Notes under the pieces: model-generated | The model's input: the letters and a program-made list of their open reading frames with translations, nothing else | The model's database searches: none | What the model was told of the DNA's origin: nothing | Assembly: GCF_026341275.1 (NCBI RefSeq) | Contig: NZ_JAIFZO010000002.1 | Location: 8,276,118-8,340,117, forward strand | Length of the DNA: 64,000 nucleotides | Reading direction: 5' to 3' | Origin: Streptomyces ortus | GTDB lineage: Bacteria; Actinomycetota; Actinomycetes; Streptomycetales; Streptomycetaceae | Program-made: the position numbers and the translations under genes | Shown here: in pieces, positions 32,800 through 41,611 of the stretch | Position numbering within the stretch: the first letter of the stretch is position 1 | Layout: every line of letters starts with the position of its first letter

Positions 32800-33144
32800 G
32801 GGCCACTGGCGGTCGACGAACGGCCCTACATGCCGCCCGCGTTGGCCGGCGCGCTGGGATCGAAGACCCGCGCCGACCGCCCCCAGCTCTCGGTGCGCGA
32901 GGAGAACGTGCGCGAGGAGAACGTGCTCATCGAGTGGTTCCAGTCGCAGTCGAATCGGAGTCGAAGGAACTGGTCGCGCAGCGTCTCGGCGTCTCGGCAT
33001 CTCCGCATCTCCGTACGGTCGGTCAACTCATCTCTGGACCGGGTGCGCATCAAGTACGCGAACGTCGGCCGGCCCGCCCGGACCAAGGCAAATCTGGTCG
33101 CCCGCGCCATCCAGGACGGGCTGGTCGACGTGGCCGATCTCTGA
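32800..33144 (+). pseudogene. decayed LuxR-type response-regulator C-terminus
   Basis: Read as one frame, the stretch carries DERPYMPPALAGALGS, then LIEWFQSQS, then SVNSSLDRVRIKYANVG and RPARTKANLVARAIQDGL before a stop. These are the end of a receiver-linked region and the LuxR-type HTH of a Streptomyces response regulator. Between them the frame is disturbed: the expected ESKELVAQRLG helix is present only in another frame (about 32960-32985). The receiver domain and a start are missing. Direct duplications explain the damage: a 15-bp duplication (32893 and 32908), an 11-bp insertion near 32947, and 8-bp duplications CGTCTCGG and CATCTCCG (about 32980-33013). It is not functional as a regulator. 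Confidence 0.72.
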
Positions 33145-33151
33145 CCGCCGC

Positions 33152-33574
33152 TCAGACAGCCGGCCCAGTCGTCAACCCGTCCGCCGGCCCGTCCGAGGGG
33201 GCGCTCGACGCGTCCCTCTCCGCGGCTGCCTCGTGAAAGGCGAGAACCGTCTCACCGTTGGTTCTCGCCCAGTCGGTGAGCCTTCTGATGGGTTCCTCCA
33301 GGGTGCGCCCCAGCTCGGTCAGGCTGTATTCCACCCGGGGCGGCGCCTCGGCGTACGCGTGCCGTTCGACGAGTCCGTTGTCCTGCAGGCGGCGCAGTGT
33401 CTGCGTCAGGACTTTGCGTGAGACACCGCCGATGAGTTCGACCAACTCGCCATGGCGGACAGGGCCGTCGCTGAGAGCGAAGAGCGTGACCACGGCCCAT
33501 TTGCTGGAGATGATCTCGATGGCCAGGCGGGCGGGGCAGTCGGCTAGGAACACGGTTCCGGGACGGAGGCTCAC
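33152..33574 (-). CDS. HxlR-family transcriptional regulator
   Basis: A 140-residue winged-helix protein with an N-terminal cysteine (ADCPARLAIEIISSKWAVVTLFAL), as in redox-sensing HxlR/QorR-type members, and QTLRRLQDNGLVERHAY plus LTELGRTLEEPIRRLTDWA. A GTG at 33574 is chosen because upstream codons fall in the repeat region. It has a Ser/Thr/Pro-rich tail. It is divergent from a hydrolase gene about 260 bp away and a palindrome lies just upstream. Confidence 0.83.
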   Translation of the reverse strand: MSLRPGTVFLADCPARLAIEIISSKWAVVTLFALSDGPVRHGELVELIGGVSRKVLTQTLRRLQDNGLVERHAYAEAPPRVEYSLTELGRTLEEPIRRLTDWARTNGETVLAFHEAAAERDASSAPSDGPADGLTTGPAV

Positions 33575-33580
33575 GGACCG

Positions 33581-33591
33581 AAGGTTACCTT
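33581..33591. promoter_or_regulatory. candidate HxlR autoregulatory site
   Basis: AAGGTTACCTT is an 11-bp palindrome (5+1+5) starting 7 bp upstream of the HxlR start; TTTTGGTTCC follows. Its position fits autorepression. Confidence 0.5.
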
Positions 33592-33623
33592 TTGGTTCCT
33601 GACGGCTGCCTAACGTCGAAGAC

Positions 33624-33668
33624 ATGCAGCGCACCGATATGCAGCGCACCGACATGCAGCGCACCACC
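33624..33668. repeat. 15-bp tandem repeat x3 (ATGCAGCGCACCGAY)
   Basis: Units start at 33624, 33639 and 33654; the third ends in ACC. Each begins with ATG, and together they open a 21-codon frame (MQRTD three times, then TTTVAEA and TAG at 33687). No strong SD precedes it, so translation is uncertain. Confidence 0.75.
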
Positions 33669-33834
33669 ACAACGGTCGCCGAGGCCTAGCCCGGCGTCCT
33701 CGCGCCGAACGTTCTCGGATCCATACATCGCGACATCGCGCCCGCCCGTGAGCATGTCTGAGCCTGTCCGGCCATGCCCGCCTGCGGCACATGTCCACCC
33801 GCCGGAAGACCCACCTCCACCCGAAGGACCAGCC

Positions 33835-34569
33835 ATGACCAGACCGACCACCTACGTCCTCGTGCACGGAGCCTGGCACGACGAACGGTCCTGGGACCGC
33901 GTCGCGCCCCTGCTCACCGCCCGGGGCCACCGAGTCTTCGCGCCGTCCCTCACCGGCCACGGGGACAAGGCACACCTGCTCGGCCCCGACGTCGGACTCA
34001 CCACCCACACCGAGGACGTCGTCGACCTCATCCTCGACCACGCCCTGAACGACGTCGTCCTCGTCGGACACAGCTACGCGGGCATGGTCATCTCCGGCGC
34101 GGCGAACCGGATTCCCGAGCGCATCTCGCGTCTGGTGTACCTCGACGCGATGGTCCCGACCCACGGCGAGAACGCCATCGACGTCATGCCACTCACAAAG
34201 GCCATGATCGACGGTGCCGCCGACAGCGCCCAGCCCTGGCGCATACCGCCGTTGCCGGAACTCGCCGCGCCACTCGGCCTCTTCGGCGTGACCGACTCCG
34301 ACGACATCGCCTGGCTCAGGGGCACGCTGACGGACGAGTCGGTGCTCTGCTTCCAGCAGCCGGTCGAGATGGACAACCCCGCACAGGCGGCCGTCCCGCG
34401 CACGCACATCCTCTGCGTCGGCAACGAACCCGAGGGCGTCACCCGCCGACCCGTCCCCGCACTGCAGCCCAACGGCGAGCTGTCCCACGTGCACACCCTG
34501 GACACCGGTCACGACGCCATGATCACCAGGCCCGCGGAGCTCGCCGCCCTGCTGCTCGAAAACATCTGA
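33835..34569 (+). CDS. alpha/beta-hydrolase (salicylate-esterase-like)
   Basis: A 244-residue alpha/beta-hydrolase: VLVHGAWHDERSWDRV (oxyanion hole), nucleophile elbow GHSYAGMV with Ser, and catalytic His in LDTGHDAMITRPAELAALL. It resembles the small plant-type esterase/hydroxynitrile lyase family common in Streptomyces. Start MTRPTTYV follows GAAGGA. The HxlR gene lies upstream on the other strand and is probably its regulator. Confidence 0.83.
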   Translation: MTRPTTYVLVHGAWHDERSWDRVAPLLTARGHRVFAPSLTGHGDKAHLLGPDVGLTTHTEDVVDLILDHALNDVVLVGHSYAGMVISGAANRIPERISRLVYLDAMVPTHGENAIDVMPLTKAMIDGAADSAQPWRIPPLPELAAPLGLFGVTDSDDIAWLRGTLTDESVLCFQQPVEMDNPAQAAVPRTHILCVGNEPEGVTRRPVPALQPNGELSHVHTLDTGHDAMITRPAELAALLLENI

Positions 34570-34710
34570 CCGCGTGGGGACGGCACCGGGGTGGCCAGCC
34601 CGGTTCACGGCTTCGTACGCCGCCTTTGTGGACGCGACCGGCGGAGCTTGAACTGCTCGCGTGCTGGGGCGCGTTCATCGCCAGGTCAAGTGAGGTCAGG
34701 GGAGGTGAGA

Positions 34711-35409
34711 TCAGGTGACGATGCTGTGGGAGTCCATGTCGGCCAGGGTCCACTCCTCGACCTCGGCGAGGTGGACGGCGGCGGCCTCCTGGGCGGCGGC
34801 CACGTCCCGGGCGGCCATGGCGTCCAGGATCTCCAGGTGCCGTTTCGTGGAGCCCGCGAGCCGGTGCGGCCCGGTCGCGCCCAGGACGCGCAGCCAGTAC
34901 ACGAAGGGCTCGACCGAATCGCGGGCGGAGATGAGCCTGCTGTTGCCGGTGCTGGCGATGATCTCGCCGTGGATGCGGGTGTCGCTGGCGAAGAACGGTT
35001 CGTAGTCGCCGCGTTCGGCGGCGGCGATGGCGGCCACCGCCTCCTCGCGGAGGTCGGCGATCTGCTTCAGCGGCATGTTCGAGGCCGCCACACCGGTGGC
35101 GAGCCATTCGAGTCCCTTGCGCAACTGGCAGACCTCGTGCACGTCCTGACGGCTCGGCCGCGTCACGAACGTGCCCGAGCGCGGACGCGTCTCCACGAGC
35201 CGGTCGTGTTCGAGTCGCACCAGCGTGTCGCGCACCGGTGTGCGCGACACGCCGAACTCCGCCGCGATCGCCCCCGGGTCGAGACGTGAACCGGGAGCGT
35301 ACTCACCGGAGGTGATGCGTGCGCACAGGATCGAGTACAGCTGCTCGGAGATCGACTCGACGACGAGGGGCTGGGGTCCGCGACGGTCGCGTACCGGTGT
35401 GGTGGCCAT
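34711..35409 (-). CDS. GntR-family (FCD) regulator
   Basis: A 232-residue regulator: GntR winged helix at about 18-85 (LYSILCARITSGEYAPGSRL, FGVSRTPVRDTLVRLEHDRLV) and an FCD effector domain with metal-binding His residues (DTRIHGEIIASTG, RHLEILDAMAARD). Start MATTPVRD follows GAGGGG. It lies downstream of dapA-like gene on the same strand and probably represses that gene and the divergent transporter-kinase operon through the palindrome at 36401. Confidence 0.85.
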   Translation of the reverse strand: MATTPVRDRRGPQPLVVESISEQLYSILCARITSGEYAPGSRLDPGAIAAEFGVSRTPVRDTLVRLEHDRLVETRPRSGTFVTRPSRQDVHEVCQLRKGLEWLATGVAASNMPLKQIADLREEAVAAIAAAERGDYEPFFASDTRIHGEIIASTGNSRLISARDSVEPFVYWLRVLGATGPHRLAGSTKRHLEILDAMAARDVAAAQEAAAVHLAEVEEWTLADMDSHSIVT

Positions 35410-35469
35410 GAACGCCCCTCGGGTCGGGTACGGAAGACGGGTCGCCCACGAGGATGTGGGACGTGACAT

Positions 35470-36357
35470 CTAATCGATCAGATTAGCCGTTCGGAGCGCC
35501 TCGCGGATGCGTGCGCGGTCGGATTCCCCGGCCGGCCGGAAGGGGCGGCGGGGGAGTCCCGGGGAGCGGCCCTGGAGTTCGAGCGCCGCCTTCAGCGTCG
35601 CGGGGAGGTTGGGCGCGTCGATCGCCCGCCACACGGTGAGAATGCGCTCGTGCAGGCTCAACGCCTTCGCGTGGTCACCGCTCTGCACCGCGTTCCACAG
35701 CTCGACGCTCAGCGCGGGCGTGACCGTGGGGATGGCGGCCAGCGCGCCGTGGGCGCCCATGACGAACGCGGGATAGTGCAGGTCGTCGAGGGCGGCGAGG
35801 ATGACGAACCGCTCGCGCATCCGGTGCAGCAGATCGGCGAGCAGGTGCATGTCGCCGCCGGACTGCTTGATCGCCACGACCTGCGGCACATCGCGCAGCA
35901 GCTCGATGGTGTCGACGGGGACCAGGGCCCAGGGCACCACGTTGTAGAGGACGATCGGCAGGTCGGTGGCCTCGCCGATCTCCCGGTAGTGCGCCACGGT
36001 CTCCTCGGGCGAGGGGGAGAAGACGTAGTGCACGGGCGTCACCTGGAGGGCGTCGACCCCGGCCTCCCTGAGGGCGAGCGAGTAGCGCTTGGCCTGGGCG
36101 GTCGAGTTCTGGATGACACCGCCGATCACCGGCACCCGGCCGGCCACCTCGTCCACGACGGTGGCGCAGATCGCCGCGCTCTCCTCCAGGGAGAGGGTCT
36201 GCCCCTCACCGGTGCTCCCGCAGGCGCAGATGGCGGTGACGCCCTGGCCGAGGAGGTACTTCACCTCGCCGCGCAGCAGGTCCAGGTCGACCTCGTCGTT
36301 CTCGTCGAACGGTGTGACGACGGTGGAAATCATCCCGCCGAGCTGGATGTCCTTCAC
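35470..36357 (-). CDS. DapA-family aldolase/lyase
   Basis: A 295-residue TIM-barrel Schiff-base enzyme of the DHDPS/NAL family. Schiff-base Lys164 (VVAIKQSGG), catalytic Tyr138 (IVLYNVVPW) and the carboxylate-binding GSTGEG at 48-53 are present. It is not in a lysine operon. With GntR, MFS and Dha-kinase genes around, it probably cleaves or dehydrates a sugar acid or hydroxy acid. Start MKDIQLGG. Confidence 0.82.
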   Translation of the reverse strand: MKDIQLGGMISTVVTPFDENDEVDLDLLRGEVKYLLGQGVTAICACGSTGEGQTLSLEESAAICATVVDEVAGRVPVIGGVIQNSTAQAKRYSLALREAGVDALQVTPVHYVFSPSPEETVAHYREIGEATDLPIVLYNVVPWALVPVDTIELLRDVPQVVAIKQSGGDMHLLADLLHRMRERFVILAALDDLHYPAFVMGAHGALAAIPTVTPALSVELWNAVQSGDHAKALSLHERILTVWRAIDAPNLPATLKAALELQGRSPGLPRRPFRPAGESDRARIREALRTANLID

Positions 36358-36400
36358 GTGTCCTCCTGCGTATTGCCGCGCTCAGGATGCGGATGTAATG

Positions 36401-36414
36401 TCTGATGCATCAGA
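36401..36414. promoter_or_regulatory. GntR operator
   Basis: TCTGATGCATCAGA is a perfect 14-bp palindrome between the divergent dapA-like gene and the MFS-dhaKL operon, 43 bp upstream of the former. Confidence 0.65.
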
Positions 36415-36500
36415 TGCTAGCACGGGGTCCGCCAACCGGAACCACACCTTCCGGCCACCGCCGACCCGCACGCATGATGAGGACGGCACCGACCGCGTCT

Positions 36501-36534
36501 TCGAGCCGCCATCGCATTCGAGCCGCCATCGCAA
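36501..36534. repeat. 17-bp duplication in MFS leader
   Basis: TCGAGCCGCCATCGCAT at 36501 is repeated at 36518 with one change in the last base. It ends 10 bp before the ATG and abuts the SD AATGGAG. Confidence 0.7.
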
Positions 36535-36544
36535 TGGAGCGAGC

Positions 36545-37903
36545 ATGTCCACACCAGCCACGGCACCGGCCGCCGAGCCGGCCTCCCGGGCGTCCCTGCG
36601 CAAGGTCGTCACCGCCAGCGCCCTGGGCACCACCGTCGAGTACTACGACTTCACCCTCTACGCGACGACCGCGGCCCTGGTCTTCGACAAGATCTTCTTC
36701 CCCGACGCCTCACCTCTGGTGGGCACCCTCGCCGCCTTCGCCACCTACTTCGTCGGCTACGCGGCCCGTCCCCTCGGCGGCATCCTCTTCGGCCACTTCG
36801 GCGACCGCCTCGGCCGCAAGAACGTCCTGATCATCACCATGCTCATGATGGGCCTGGGCACCTTCGCCATCGGCCTGCTGCCCTCCTACGACAGCATCGG
36901 CATCGCCGCCCCGATCCTCCTCGTCCTCATCCGGCTCATCCAGGGCCTGGGCATGGGCGGCGAATACGGCGGCGGCGTCCTCATGGCACTGGAGTACAGC
37001 CCCAGGAAACGGCAGGGGTTCTTCACCTCCCTCGTCCACATCGGCACCCCGGCGGGCGTCCTGATCCCCGTCGGGCTCGTCACGGCCCTGGACGCGGCAC
37101 TGCCCGGCGGGGCCTACGACGACTGGGCCTGGCGCCTGCCGTTCCTCGCCAGCATCCTGCTCGTCGGCGTCGGCATGTGGATGCGCTTCCACATCACCGA
37201 GAGCCCCGAGTTCGTCAAGATGCGCGCCGACCGCGAGGTGCAGAGCCTGCCCGTACGGGAGGTGCTCACCCGGCGCCCGGCCACCGTCGTCTTCTCGATC
37301 CTCGCCAAGATCGCCGAGAGCGGCCTCTTCAACATCTACTACGTGGTCGCCATCACCTACGTCACCACCGAACTCGACCGCGACAAGACCCCCGTACTCC
37401 TCGCCGTCCTGGTGGCCTGCGCCGTCGAATGCTGCACCCTGCCCCTGTTCGGAGCGCTCTCCGACCGCATCGGCCGCCGCAAGGTCTACATCGCCGGCGC
37501 CCTCTTCCAGGCCGTTCTCGCCGTGCCGTTCTTCCTGCTCGTCGAGACCGGCCAGTTCTGGGCGTACGCCCTGGGCATGACCCTCGGCCTCGGCGTGGGC
37601 CACGCGGCGATGTACGGAGCACAGGGCGCACTGTTCTCCAACCTGTATCCCGTCAACGTCCGCTACACCGGCCTGTCCGTCACCCAGCAGTTCGGCGCCA
37701 CCCTCGGCGGCGGCCTGTCCCCGCTCATCGGAACGGCCCTGCTGGCCACCGCGGGAGGCCACTGGGGCTGGCTGATCACCTACTGCGTCGGCGTGGCGAT
37801 CATGTCCGCGCTCGCCACCACCCGCCTGGCCGCGGGGGAGGCCCGGCCCGACACCCCCGAGCCCCTGCCGACGCCCGCCCCCGAAAGGACCGCCACCCCG
37901 TGA
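36545..37903 (+). CDS. MFS transporter, metabolite:H+ symporter type
   Basis: A 452-residue twelve-helix MFS protein of the MHS group: TTVEYYDFTLYAT in helix 1, GDRLGRKNVLI after helix 2, and the second-half DRIGRRKVYIAGA. These carry carboxylates or sugar acids with protons. It heads the operon with dhaK and dhaL and shares a promoter region with the DapA-like enzyme, so it probably imports their substrate. Its stop overlaps the dhaK start. Confidence 0.85.
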   Translation: MSTPATAPAAEPASRASLRKVVTASALGTTVEYYDFTLYATTAALVFDKIFFPDASPLVGTLAAFATYFVGYAARPLGGILFGHFGDRLGRKNVLIITMLMMGLGTFAIGLLPSYDSIGIAAPILLVLIRLIQGLGMGGEYGGGVLMALEYSPRKRQGFFTSLVHIGTPAGVLIPVGLVTALDAALPGGAYDDWAWRLPFLASILLVGVGMWMRFHITESPEFVKMRADREVQSLPVREVLTRRPATVVFSILAKIAESGLFNIYYVVAITYVTTELDRDKTPVLLAVLVACAVECCTLPLFGALSDRIGRRKVYIAGALFQAVLAVPFFLLVETGQFWAYALGMTLGLGVGHAAMYGAQGALFSNLYPVNVRYTGLSVTQQFGATLGGGLSPLIGTALLATAGGHWGWLITYCVGVAIMSALATTRLAAGEARPDTPEPLPTPAPERTATP

Positions 37904-38925
37904 CCCGCCTCTTCCTCCCCGACACCGCGCCCGTGGAGGCCGCGCTGCGCGGTCTCACCCTGGCCCACCCCGACCTGCTCCACCTCCACCAGGACCCGCT
38001 CTACGTCACCGCACGCGACCGTGACCCCCGGCGCCGCGTCGGCCTCCTCTCCGGCGGTGGCTCCGGCCACGAACCCCTGCACACCGGGTTCGTCGGCCGC
38101 GGCATGCTCGACGCCTCCGTCCCCGGCCGGGTCTTCGCCTCACCGCACAACCGCCAGGTCTACGAGGCCTCACGGGCCGTGGCAGGCGAGGACGGCGTGC
38201 TGCACATCGTGAAGAACTACACGGGGGACCGCATCAACTTCGGCATCGCCGCGGAGCGCCTGCGCGCCGACGGTGTCCGGGTGCGCCGCGTCCTGGTCGA
38301 CGACGACCTCGCCACCGAGGACGAGAGCACCGCCACGGGCCGGCGCGGTACGGGAGCCACCGTCATCGTCGAGAAGCTCCTGGGCGGGGCCGCGGACACC
38401 GGACTCGGCCTCGACGAACTCGCGGACCTGGGCGCCGAGATCGCCGCCGCGTCCCGCAGCGTGGCCGTCGCCTCCCGGGCCCACACCTCGCCCGCCCAGG
38501 GCGGCCGGGCCTTCGAACTCGGCGACGACGAGCTGGAGTACGGAGTGGGCATCCACGGCGAACGCGCCGCACGGACCGTCGCCCGCCCGCCGTTCGGCGA
38601 ACTCGTCGACCGCATGGCACAACAGGTGCTCGACGGCCTGCCCCGCCGCCCCGAAGGCGTGCTCCTGCTCGTGGGCGGCCTCGGCGCGACCACCCTGCTG
38701 GAGCTGTACGCCGTCCACGACCGGGTGCGCCACTTCCTGGACGAGAACGGCGTGCGCGTCGTCGGACAACTCGTCGGCACCTTCGTCCCCGCCCTCGACA
38801 TGAGCGGCTTCTCCCTCACCTTCACGACGCCCGGAGACCGCTGGGTCGACTGGTGGCAGGCCCCCGCCCGTACCCCGGCCTTCCCCGTCACCCAGCCCTT
38901 CGTCGGCACGGAGTCCACACGATGA
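37900..38925 (+). CDS. dhaK: dihydroxyacetone-kinase-like subunit DhaK
   Basis: A 341-residue DhaK-type protein. The substrate-anchoring His219 (YGVGIHGE) and the GGGSGHEP segment are present. DhaK binds a small keto sugar covalently by a hemiaminal on histidine. GTG at 37900 overlaps the MFS stop (GTGA) and its stop overlaps the dhaL start, so all three are translationally coupled. No DhaM phosphotransfer subunit is seen, so ATP is probably the donor through DhaL. Substrate may be a tetrose such as erythrulose rather than dihydroxyacetone. Confidence 0.83.
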   Translation: MTRLFLPDTAPVEAALRGLTLAHPDLLHLHQDPLYVTARDRDPRRRVGLLSGGGSGHEPLHTGFVGRGMLDASVPGRVFASPHNRQVYEASRAVAGEDGVLHIVKNYTGDRINFGIAAERLRADGVRVRRVLVDDDLATEDESTATGRRGTGATVIVEKLLGGAADTGLGLDELADLGAEIAAASRSVAVASRAHTSPAQGGRAFELGDDELEYGVGIHGERAARTVARPPFGELVDRMAQQVLDGLPRRPEGVLLLVGGLGATTLLELYAVHDRVRHFLDENGVRVVGQLVGTFVPALDMSGFSLTFTTPGDRWVDWWQAPARTPAFPVTQPFVGTESTR

Positions 38926-39623
38926 CCCTCGATCACCGCTTCGACCACCGCCTCGTCCTGACCACCTACGCACAGACAGCCCGTACCGCGCACGGGACGC
39001 TGACCGAGCTCGACCAGCTCTCCGGCGACGGCGACTTCGGCGACAACCTGCGCGAAGGTCTCGACCAGGTCGAGACCGCACTCCGCGAACGCCCGGACGA
39101 AGCCGCCTTCGCGGTCGCCGCCAACGTCTTCCTCGACGAGGTCGGCGGCACCAGCGGCCCCCTCATCGGTCTGCTCTTCCAGGAGATCGCCAGGGCCCTG
39201 TCCGCCACGGACGACGCCCGCGACGGCTGGCGTGCGGGTGTCACGGAGGGCCTGGCCGCCATCCAGCGCGTGGGGGAGGCGGAGCCCGGAGACCGCACCA
39301 TGGTCGACGCGCTCGTCCCCGCGCGGGACGCCCTGGCCGCGGGGGAGGGCTTCGCCGCCACTGCCCGTGCGGCCCTCTCCGGCGCCCGGGCCACCGCCGC
39401 GGTCCGCGCCCGCCGGGGCCGCGCCGCCTACGTGGGCGACCGTGCGCTGGGTGCCCCCGACCCGGGAGCGATGGGCGTGGCGCTGCTCTTCTGGTCGCTG
39501 GCCGAGGTGGCCGAACCCGACACGGCGTCCGGCCCGACATCCGGCCTGACACCCGACAGGACACCTGACACGGCGACGGAACGGCTGGAGGAGTTGCTCC
39601 GGCAGGCACGCGACAGCGGGTGA
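38922..39623 (+). CDS. dhaL: dihydroxyacetone-kinase-like nucleotide-binding subunit DhaL
   Basis: A 233-residue DhaL-type protein with the Mg-ADP binding motif DGDFGDN (normally DGDHGxN), GTSGPL, DRTMVDAL and DPGAMGVALL. The tail from about residue 205 is an irregular repeat rich in Thr, Pro and Asp (SGPTSGLTPDRTPDTAT). ATG overlaps the dhaK stop. It is the last gene; a hairpin covers its stop codon. Confidence 0.83.
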   Translation: MTLDHRFDHRLVLTTYAQTARTAHGTLTELDQLSGDGDFGDNLREGLDQVETALRERPDEAAFAVAANVFLDEVGGTSGPLIGLLFQEIARALSATDDARDGWRAGVTEGLAAIQRVGEAEPGDRTMVDALVPARDALAAGEGFAATARAALSGARATAAVRARRGRAAYVGDRALGAPDPGAMGVALLFWSLAEVAEPDTASGPTSGLTPDRTPDTATERLEELLRQARDSG

Positions 39624-39636
39624 CACGGACACCCGC
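39616..39636 (+). terminator. hairpin at the end of the MFS-dhaKL operon
   Basis: GCGGGTG and CACCCGC form a 7-bp perfect stem around a 7-nt loop; the left arm contains the first bases of the dhaL stop. Confidence 0.55.
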
Positions 39637-39975
39637 ACCCAGGAGGGCCGCGTTGCGCGCGTGAGGTGCACTCGCTCCGCCCGCAGTCCTGCGGTCGTGC
39701 CGCAGTACCCGTCAAGCGTGGCATCCATCTTCGACTGACCTGATGAGCAATTGTCCTTATTGCGTCAGTCTCTGTCGTGCGCTGGATGCGACCAAGGGGC
39801 GGCAGTACGTTGCCTGCACCTTCACGCCGGACGGCCGGACGACCGTCGTCGGCTCGGCTACCCGCCCGGCCGCGTCGCGACGCCGCCCTGCCGCACCTGA
39901 CACGGGCTCACCTCGTCCACCGGCACGCAGACTCGCGGGCTGAACGCACAGGCCCAGCGGCATATAGTCGATCTC
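39624..39975. other. 352-bp intergenic region, no gene seen
   Basis: Neither strand has a coding frame with a plausible SD and third-position GC bias. After the operon hairpin I see only scattered AT-richer stretches (about 39725-39765), which may hold the promoter of the methyltransferase. Confidence 0.5.
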
Positions 39976-40587
39976 ATGAGCCGTTGGCGGGACCTGACCG
40001 GGGGAGTGTCCGGGCGCGAGTATGCCGCGCGTTTCGAGGCGTTGGCCCGGGGCGGGAAAGACGTGCACGGGGAGGCGGCCTTCTGTGCCGCTCTGGTGCC
40101 CGCGCCGGCCCGCGTGCTCGACGCGGGCTGCGGCACCGGAAGGGTCATGATCCGGCTGGCGGAGCTCGGCTACGACTGCGTCGGCGTCGACCTGGACGCC
40201 TCGATGCTGGAAGTGGCGCGGGCACAGGCGCCCGAACTGCCCTGGTTGCGGGCCGATCTCGCGGAGTTCGACCCGGCCCGGTTCGGTGTCGCCGCCGGCT
40301 TCGACCTCGTGGTCGCCGCCGGTAACGTCCTGCCGCTGCTGGCTCCCGGGACGGAGGCCGCGGTGGTCGGCCGCCTGGCTGCGACCCTGCGTCCGGGCGG
40401 CCTGCTCGTCGCGGGCTTCGGACTGGACGCCGCCCATCTGCCCGTGCCGCCCGCCACCACACTCCCCGAGTACGACGCGTGCTGTGACGCGGCCGGCCTC
40501 GCTCTCGTCGACCGCTTCGCCACCTGGGACGGCGCTCCCTACGAAGGCGGCGGTTACGCGGTCAGCGTCCACCGCCTCGACGTGTGA
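39976..40587 (+). CDS. class I SAM-dependent methyltransferase
   Basis: A 203-residue Rossmann methyltransferase: SAM motif I VLDAGCGTGRV at about 47, acidic VGVDLDASML loop, GFDLVVAAGNVLPLL motif, and LRPGGLLVAGF. The substrate is unknown. There is no partner gene in the immediate neighbourhood. A weak SD precedes MSRWRDL. Confidence 0.8.
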   Translation: MSRWRDLTGGVSGREYAARFEALARGGKDVHGEAAFCAALVPAPARVLDAGCGTGRVMIRLAELGYDCVGVDLDASMLEVARAQAPELPWLRADLAEFDPARFGVAAGFDLVVAAGNVLPLLAPGTEAAVVGRLAATLRPGGLLVAGFGLDAAHLPVPPATTLPEYDACCDAAGLALVDRFATWDGAPYEGGGYAVSVHRLDV

Positions 40588-40618
40588 CCCCCGCTCTGAC
40601 GAGGCGTCAACCGCGCGG

Positions 40619-41611
40619 TCAGGTCGATTCGCGTACCACGAGTTCGTTCGGCATGATCACCGGATCTGTGGGGCCGCCGTCTATCAGGCTGAGCAGCAGG
40701 TGCACGGCCGCGGTCGCCTGGTCCGCCATCGGGCTGCGTACCGAGGTGAGTGCGGGGCTCGTGTAGGACGCGGCCTCGATGTCGTCGAAGCCGATCACCG
40801 CCACGTCCTCGGGCACGCGTCGGCCCGCCTTCTGGAGGGTCCGCAGGGCTCCGATCGCCATCAGGTCGTTGGAGGCGAACACCGCGTCGAGGTCGGGATC
40901 GTCCTCCAGGAGCTGGCGCATGGCTTCGGCGCCGGAGACTCTCGTGAAGTCCCCCAGTGCCACGATCGAGCGCCGCTCGGTGTCCCGCAGCGTCTGCCGG
41001 TAGCCGGCGAGGCGTTCGCGCGCCTCGTAGAGTTCGAGCGGCCCGGTGATGGTGGCGATCCGGCGCCGGCCGCGCTCCAGGAGGTGGCGTACGGCCAGTG
41101 CCGCTCCGCCGGCGTTGTCCAGTGCCACGTACGGGACGTCCTCGGCGGAGGTGCGGTTGAAGGAGACGACGGGCAGACCCTGCCGGGCGAGCGCGGCCGG
41201 CAGGGAATCCGTGCCGTGCAGGGCGACCAGGAGCACGCCGTCGACGTGGCCGCCGGCGATGTACTGCACCACCCGGGTCCGGCTCTGGTCCGATTCCGCG
41301 AGCATCAGTACGAGCCGTTTGCCCGCCTTCTCCAGCTCCCTGCTGACGGCGCGGACCACGGCGGAGAAGAGAGGGTCGTCGGAGACGACTCCCTGCGGCG
41401 GGTCGGAGACCACCACGGCGAGGGTGTCCGTGCGGCGGGTGACGAGGTTGCGGGCCGCCCCGTTGGGCACGTAACCCAGTTCGCGCACCGCACGCATGAC
41501 GACGTCCCGGATCTCCGGGGCGACCGTCGTCTCGCCGTTGATGACGCGGGAGACGCTCGATTTGGACACGCCCGCCCGGGCGGCGACCACTTCCAGAGTG
41601 GGGCGTTTCAT
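40619..41611 (-). CDS. LacI-family regulator
   Basis: A 330-residue LacI regulator: HTH and hinge at 4-60 (TLEVVAARAGVSKSSVSRVING, AARNLVTRRTDTLAVVV) and a periplasmic-binding-protein-like sugar domain. Two GGGAGCGCTCCC-type sites, the CebR-like LacI operator form, lie in the region between it and the GH16 gene, so it probably represses the beta-glucan enzyme. No sugar transporter is adjacent. Confidence 0.86.
   Translation of the reverse strand: MKRPTLEVVAARAGVSKSSVSRVINGETTVAPEIRDVVMRAVRELGYVPNGAARNLVTRRTDTLAVVVSDPPQGVVSDDPLFSAVVRAVSRELEKAGKRLVLMLAESDQSRTRVVQYIAGGHVDGVLLVALHGTDSLPAALARQGLPVVSFNRTSAEDVPYVALDNAGGAALAVRHLLERGRRRIATITGPLELYEARERLAGYRQTLRDTERRSIVALGDFTRVSGAEAMRQLLEDDPDLDAVFASNDLMAIGALRTLQKAGRRVPEDVAVIGFDDIEAASYTSPALTSVRSPMADQATAAVHLLLSLIDGGPTDPVIMPNELVVREST

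Noticed and set aside
39743..39943. 66-codon frame with CPYC-like start (MSNCPYCVSLC)
   Set aside because: No SD, no continuing domain and arginine-rich GC-shadow composition after the first residues.
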